Below, one piece after another: positions 60,678 through 64,000 of a stretch of 64,000 nt of DNA. The position numbers were made by a program, and so were the translations under genes. Position 1 is the first letter of the stretch. Each line of letters starts with the position of its first letter. The notes below the pieces were generated by a model. That model did not search any database. It was not told the origin of the DNA and worked only from the letters and a program-made list of their open reading frames with translations. Source of the DNA: Glycomyces buryatensis (GTDB lineage Bacteria; Actinomycetota; Actinomycetes; Mycobacteriales; Micromonosporaceae); contig NZ_STGY01000057.1 in NCBI RefSeq assembly GCF_004912275.1, positions 1 through 64,000 on the forward strand, written 5' to 3'.

Positions 60678-61582
60678 CACTTGGCCTCCGTCATCGTCAG
60701 GAATACCTCTTCGAGGGAGCGTTCGTTCACCGAGACCGAGTGGACGTCGACGTCCTCGGCCACCAGTTCCCGGATCAGGGCCGGGATGTCGACGCCGCGG
60801 GCGTCGGCGGTGAGTGTGGGCCGCCCGTCCTCGTCGTCGGCCAGGTCGGCCCCCGACGCCGTGGCGCCCTTGAGGACCCGCATGGCCCGGTCGATCGGGT
60901 CGGCGTGCAGCCGCAGCACCCGGGAGCCGCGCAGCTCGGACACGGTGCCCTCGTAGGCCATCTTGCCGCCGACGATGACGCCGACGCGGTGGCAGAACTG
61001 CTGCACCTCGGCCAGGAGGTGGCTGGAGAGCAGGACGGTCTGGCCGTCGTCGCTCAGGCTCTGGATCAGCGAGCGCATCGACGCCATGCCGGCCGGGTCG
61101 AGACCGTTGGTGGGCTCGTCGAGGATCAGCAGGTCAGGGCGCCCCAAGAGTGCGGCGGCGACGCCGAGCCGCTGTTTCATGCCCAGCGAGTAGGTGCGGA
61201 AGCGGTCCGAGCCGCGCGAGGTGAGTTCGACCCGTTCCAGCGCCTCGTCGGCGTCGCGGCGGCCCAGGCCCCGGTAGCGGGCGATGACCCGCAGGTTCTC
61301 CAGGCCCGACAGGTAGGGGAAGAACCCGGGCCCCTCGATGAGGGATCCGGTGCGCCGCAGGGCATCGGGGCTTCCGGGCGCCAGGCCGTGCACGCTCGCG
61401 GTACCGCCGGTGGGCCTCACGAGGCCGAGCAGCATTCGCAGGGTGGTGGTCTTCCCGGCGCCGTTGGGCCCGAGGAATCCGTAGACCTCGCCGCGGCGCA
61501 CGCTCAGGCTCACCTGATCGACGGCGGGGTGGTCGCCGTAGCGTTTCGTCAACCGGTCGGTCGACACGATGTTGTCATCCAT
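60677..61582 (-). CDS. ABC transporter ATP-binding protein
   Basis: 301 residues. Walker A is FLGPNGAGKTTTLRMLLGLV, the signature is YSLGMKQRLGVAAALLG (L-G-M-K-Q where L-S-G-G-Q is usual, normal for this subfamily), and Walker B is LLILDEPTNGLDPAG with the H-loop in LLSSHLLAEV. The C-terminal ~80 residues are the DUF4162-like extension of antibiotic-exporter ATPases. Partner of the permease at 59826. Confidence 0.93.
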   Translation of the reverse strand: MDDNIVSTDRLTKRYGDHPAVDQVSLSVRRGEVYGFLGPNGAGKTTTLRMLLGLVRPTGGTASVHGLAPGSPDALRRTGSLIEGPGFFPYLSGLENLRVIARYRGLGRRDADEALERVELTSRGSDRFRTYSLGMKQRLGVAAALLGRPDLLILDEPTNGLDPAGMASMRSLIQSLSDDGQTVLLSSHLLAEVQQFCHRVGVIVGGKMAYEGTVSELRGSRVLRLHADPIDRAMRVLKGATASGADLADDEDGRPTLTADARGVDIPALIRELVAEDVDVHSVSVNERSLEEVFLTMTEAK

Positions 61583-61775
61583 GACTACATCGTCCGAGCC
61601 GTAGGCCCTGACTGAATCAGCGTGCGAACGTATCTTCGCCTACTCGCTGGGAGGTACCCCGGGGGAGAGGCCCCCGAATCTACTTGACGCCCGGCAAGCG
61701 GTTGACGCAGACTTGGCGGCGGTGCGCGCCCGTCCCGGCCCGCTTCGGCAACACCCCGCTGAGAGGACTCCCCGC

Positions 61776-62999
61776 GTGTCGACCCTGACGACCCCGGACC
61801 GAACATCCCCTGCCGCGTACTCCAAGCGGCGACGCGCCCTCGCGATCGGAGCGCTCGCCTTGGGTGCGTTCGGGATCGGGTTGACCGAGTTCGTCGTCGT
61901 GGGCCTGCTCGGCCCGCTCGGCGAGGACCTGGACGTCTCCATCTCCACCGCCGGTCTGCTGGTCACCGGCTACGCCGCATCGGTGGCGATCGGCGCGCCG
62001 ATCATGACCGCCGCCGGCACCCGCCTGCCGCGCAAGACGATGCTCATCGTCCTGATAGGACTGTTCATCGCCGGGAACGTCGTCGCCGCCGCCGCGACCG
62101 GCTACGGCATGCTCATGGTCGGACGCGTCGTCTCGGCCCTGTGCCACGGCGCGTTCATGGGCATCGGCCCGATCATGGCCGCGAGCCTCGTCGCCCCCGA
62201 ACGGCGCTCGCGTGCCATCGCGCTCATGATGACCGGCCTGACATTGTCCACTGTGGTTGGTGTCCCCTTCGGTACCGCGCTGGGGCAGCAGCTCGGATGG
62301 CGTGCCGCGTTCTGGGCCATCGCCATCATCGGCACCGCCGCGCTGGCCGCGATCGTCGCGTTCGTGCCCGCCCGCCCGAACGAGCCGGGCGCCGGTCTCC
62401 GCGGCGAGCTGGCGGTGTTCCGCCGCCTCCAGGTGTGGCTGGTCCTGACGGTCACCATGCTCGGCTGGGGCGCCGCATACGCCGCGATCACGTTCCTGGA
62501 GCCGATCCTGACGCGCGTCTCCGGCTTCGACGCCGCGGCGGTGCCGTGGCTGCTGCTGCTCTTCGGCGCCGGGCTGACCGTCGGCAACCTGCTCGGCGGC
62601 CGGCTCGCCGACCACGGGCTCACGCGCGCGATGTACGGGACGATGATCTGCGCGATCATCGCGCTGATCGTCTTCGCCTTCGCCGCGCAGCAGCAGGTCA
62701 CGGCCGTGATCATGGTGTTCATCCTCGGCGCGGCCAGCTTCGCGATGGTCCCGGTCTTCCAGACGCGCGTGATGGAGCAGGCGAAGGATGCCCCCTCCCT
62801 CGCCTCCTCCACCAACGCGTCGGCCTTCAACGTCGGCATCGCCATGTCCGCCTGGCTGGGCGGGCTCGCGATCGACGGCGGCCTGGGGATGATCGCGCCG
62901 GTGTGGATCGGCGTCGCCCTCGGCCTCGCGGCCCTGGGCGTCGCCCTCACCTCCGGCGCGATCGAACGCCGCTCCGGTCCTCGGTCCTTACGAGAGGAT
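61776..62999 (+). CDS. MFS transporter without an in-frame stop codon
   Basis: Read from GTG 61776 (GAGAGGA upstream). The first ~405 residues are a typical 12-helix MFS exporter of the Bcr/AraJ-like drug or sugar efflux branch (GAFGIGLTEFVVVGLLGPLG, GRVVSALCHGAFMGIGPIMA, FQTRVMEQ). The transporter homology ends at about SGAIERRSG near 62980, but the frame then runs on with no stop to the end of the window (64000), antisense to the esterase gene. The coordinates given stop where homology stops. Either a frameshift or deletion removed the natural stop, or a long antisense-coded tail is made. Confidence 0.8.
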
Positions 63000-64000
63000 C
63001 GGGTCCAGGGCCTCGAACCAATTGGCGGCCATCTTGACGTAGCCGTCCTCGTCGGGGTGGACGCCGTCGTAGGTGTCGTCCGCCGGGACCCAGCCGGTGT
63101 GCTGGTCCACCACGGTGATCGGCGATTCCTCGGTCGTCTGCTCGGCGGCCCAGGCCGGGATCTCGGCATTGAAGTCGATCGCCCGCTGCGGGCAGTCGGT
63201 GCAGCCGCCCGACGGGTCCGGTTCGAGCGGGATGATCTGCGCGACCAGGATGATCGCGTCCGGGTTCAGCTCGCGCAGGTCCGCCACGAGGGTCGTGTAG
63301 GCGTCGAGGATCTGGGCCGGCGGAATGTTCGACCAGACGTCATTGGTGGCGAAGTGCATCATCAGCACGTCGGGGGTGTTCTGCTCCAGCCAACTGCGCA
63401 CGTCGCCGTTCGCGACCGACTGCGTGACCTGGAAGCCGCCGTGGCCCTCGTGATCGGGATCGGAACCGGCCGGGTTGCAGGCCTGGGAGAGCGACCCGAC
63501 GAAGTCGACCTCGTGGCCGGCCTGGGTCAGCAGGTCCCACAGGTTCCCGCGCCAGCAGCCCGGGCTGCCGGTGATGGAGTCGCCCAGCGGCATGATCGAC
63601 ACCGCCTCGGCGGGTGGATCGGTGGGCTCGTCGGTTGGCGGATCGGTCGGGTCCGTGGGCGGGTCGGTCTGGTCGACCTGGCCCTCGCACAGGTCCCCGT
63701 TGACCGTGATGTTCGTGGGTTCATCGGTACTGCCGGAACCGATGAAGCCGAAGACCTCGCGGCTCTGCCCGGAGGAGATGCCGGCGTTCCAACCGACGTC
63801 GGCGCCGGTGAAGGTACTGCCGCTCTGGTCCCAGTCGACGTTCCACGCGCTGCTGACGGTGGTGTCGGCACCGAAGTCCCAGCTGATCTCCCAGCCGTCG
63901 ATGGGTTCGTCCGCGGTGATGGCGACATTGGCCTGGAAACCGCCGCTCCACTCGTTGCCGATGATGTAGTCGACCTGGCAGCCCTCTTCGGCGAAGGCCT
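62988..64000 (-). CDS. Secreted SGNH esterase with CBM2, 5' end beyond the window
   Basis: The last 337 residues are present; the start and signal peptide lie past 64000. It begins inside a family 2 carbohydrate-binding module (CQVDYIIGNEWSGGFQANVA, ...GWEISWDFGAD, VGWNAGISSG, FGFIGSGS, CEG), which binds cellulose or xylan. A Thr-Asp-Pro-Pro repeat linker follows (TDPPTDPTDPPTDEPTDPP). The SGNH hydrolase domain has IMPLGDSITGSPGCWRGNLW (Ser), HFATNDVW (Asn) and YDGVHPDEDGY (His). This is the arrangement of acetylxylan esterases of family CE3. It adds to the plant-wall set of the window. Confidence 0.88.
   Translation of the reverse strand, partial: AFAEEGCQVDYIIGNEWSGGFQANVAITADEPIDGWEISWDFGADTTVSSAWNVDWDQSGSTFTGADVGWNAGISSGQSREVFGFIGSGSTDEPTNITVNGDLCEGQVDQTDPPTDPTDPPTDEPTDPPAEAVSIMPLGDSITGSPGCWRGNLWDLLTQAGHEVDFVGSLSQACNPAGSDPDHEGHGGFQVTQSVANGDVRSWLEQNTPDVLMMHFATNDVWSNIPPAQILDAYTTLVADLRELNPDAIILVAQIIPLEPDPSGGCTDCPQRAIDFNAEIPAWAAEQTTEESPITVVDQHTGWVPADDTYDGVHPDEDGYVKMAANWFEALDPILS

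Noticed and set aside
59826-61582. ABC exporter as part of the peptide-P450 operon
   Set aside because: It is on the opposite strand, converging on the P450 across a hairpin. A functional link is possible but cannot be claimed from layout.

Overview
The window is high-GC DNA from an actinomycete. The signs are an XRE/DUF397 regulator pair, a type VII (ESX-like) secretion locus with WXG100 proteins, EccD and EccC, frequent GTG starts and long GC-rich hairpin terminators. A member of the Glycomycetaceae (Glycomyces or Stackebrandtia) would fit, but that is a guess from gene style and not shown by the sequence. I saw no rRNA, tRNA, CRISPR array or prophage.

Layout. 1-523 is non-coding with two strong hairpins. 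524-1583 holds an XRE/DUF397 pair. 1929-6389 holds two secreted proteins: a GH30 galactanase-like enzyme and a phosphatase with a jacalin-like lectin domain. 6479-7609 is a SpoIIE-type phosphatase. 7729-10947 is a duplication-rich stretch with an intact HxlR/NmrA pair, a 168-bp palindromic MITE, a lone NmrA gene, and a second HxlR/NmrA pair fused back to back by deletion. 10977-22093 is the secretion locus: two membrane-anchored lectin-like proteins, an 871-residue candidate substrate, a 108-residue protein, two WXG100-type proteins, a small membrane protein, EccD and a three-ATPase EccC. The eccC tail is tandemly duplicated. 22228-28812 holds an internally deleted SDR, a metallophosphoesterase, a thioesterase, twin LysE exporters, a histidine phosphatase, a pectate lyase and a GNAT enzyme. 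29049-32156 holds a GH5 cellulase, a MarR regulator and a broken FAD oxidoreductase.

32223-36471 (minus strand) is a four-gene operon with an NB-ARC/TPR protein, two GNATs and a methyltransferase. 36638-39820 holds a YdeP-type molybdoenzyme with FdhD. 39909-43096 holds a basic hypothetical protein, a small P-loop kinase, an ATP-grasp protein and a DUF4349 lipoprotein. 43334-44170 is a MerR/TipA-like regulator with a textbook 19-bp-spacer promoter. 44444-49071 is a LacI regulator, with its own operator, followed by a GH32 fructanase. 49196-52797 holds an AAA ATPase and tandem SGNH esterases. 52937-55525 is assorted metabolism and regulation. 55656-58042 is a luciferase-like monooxygenase, MarR and FMN-reductase operon. 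58303-59711 is a 27-codon gene followed 2 nt later by a cytochrome P450. 59826-64000 holds an ABC exporter, an MFS transporter that has lost its stop codon, and a CBM2-SGNH esterase cut by the window end.

Two themes stand out. One is plant-polysaccharide degradation: GH30, PL1, GH5 with an X2 module, GH32 and a CBM2-esterase, each behind its own promoter and often behind an inverted repeat. The other, and the most interesting candidate, is the tiny peptide gene coupled to the P450. It looks like a minimal P450-modified RiPP system whose core (Tyr-Pro-Leu-Pro-Tyr near the C terminus) I do not recognise from known P450 RiPPs.
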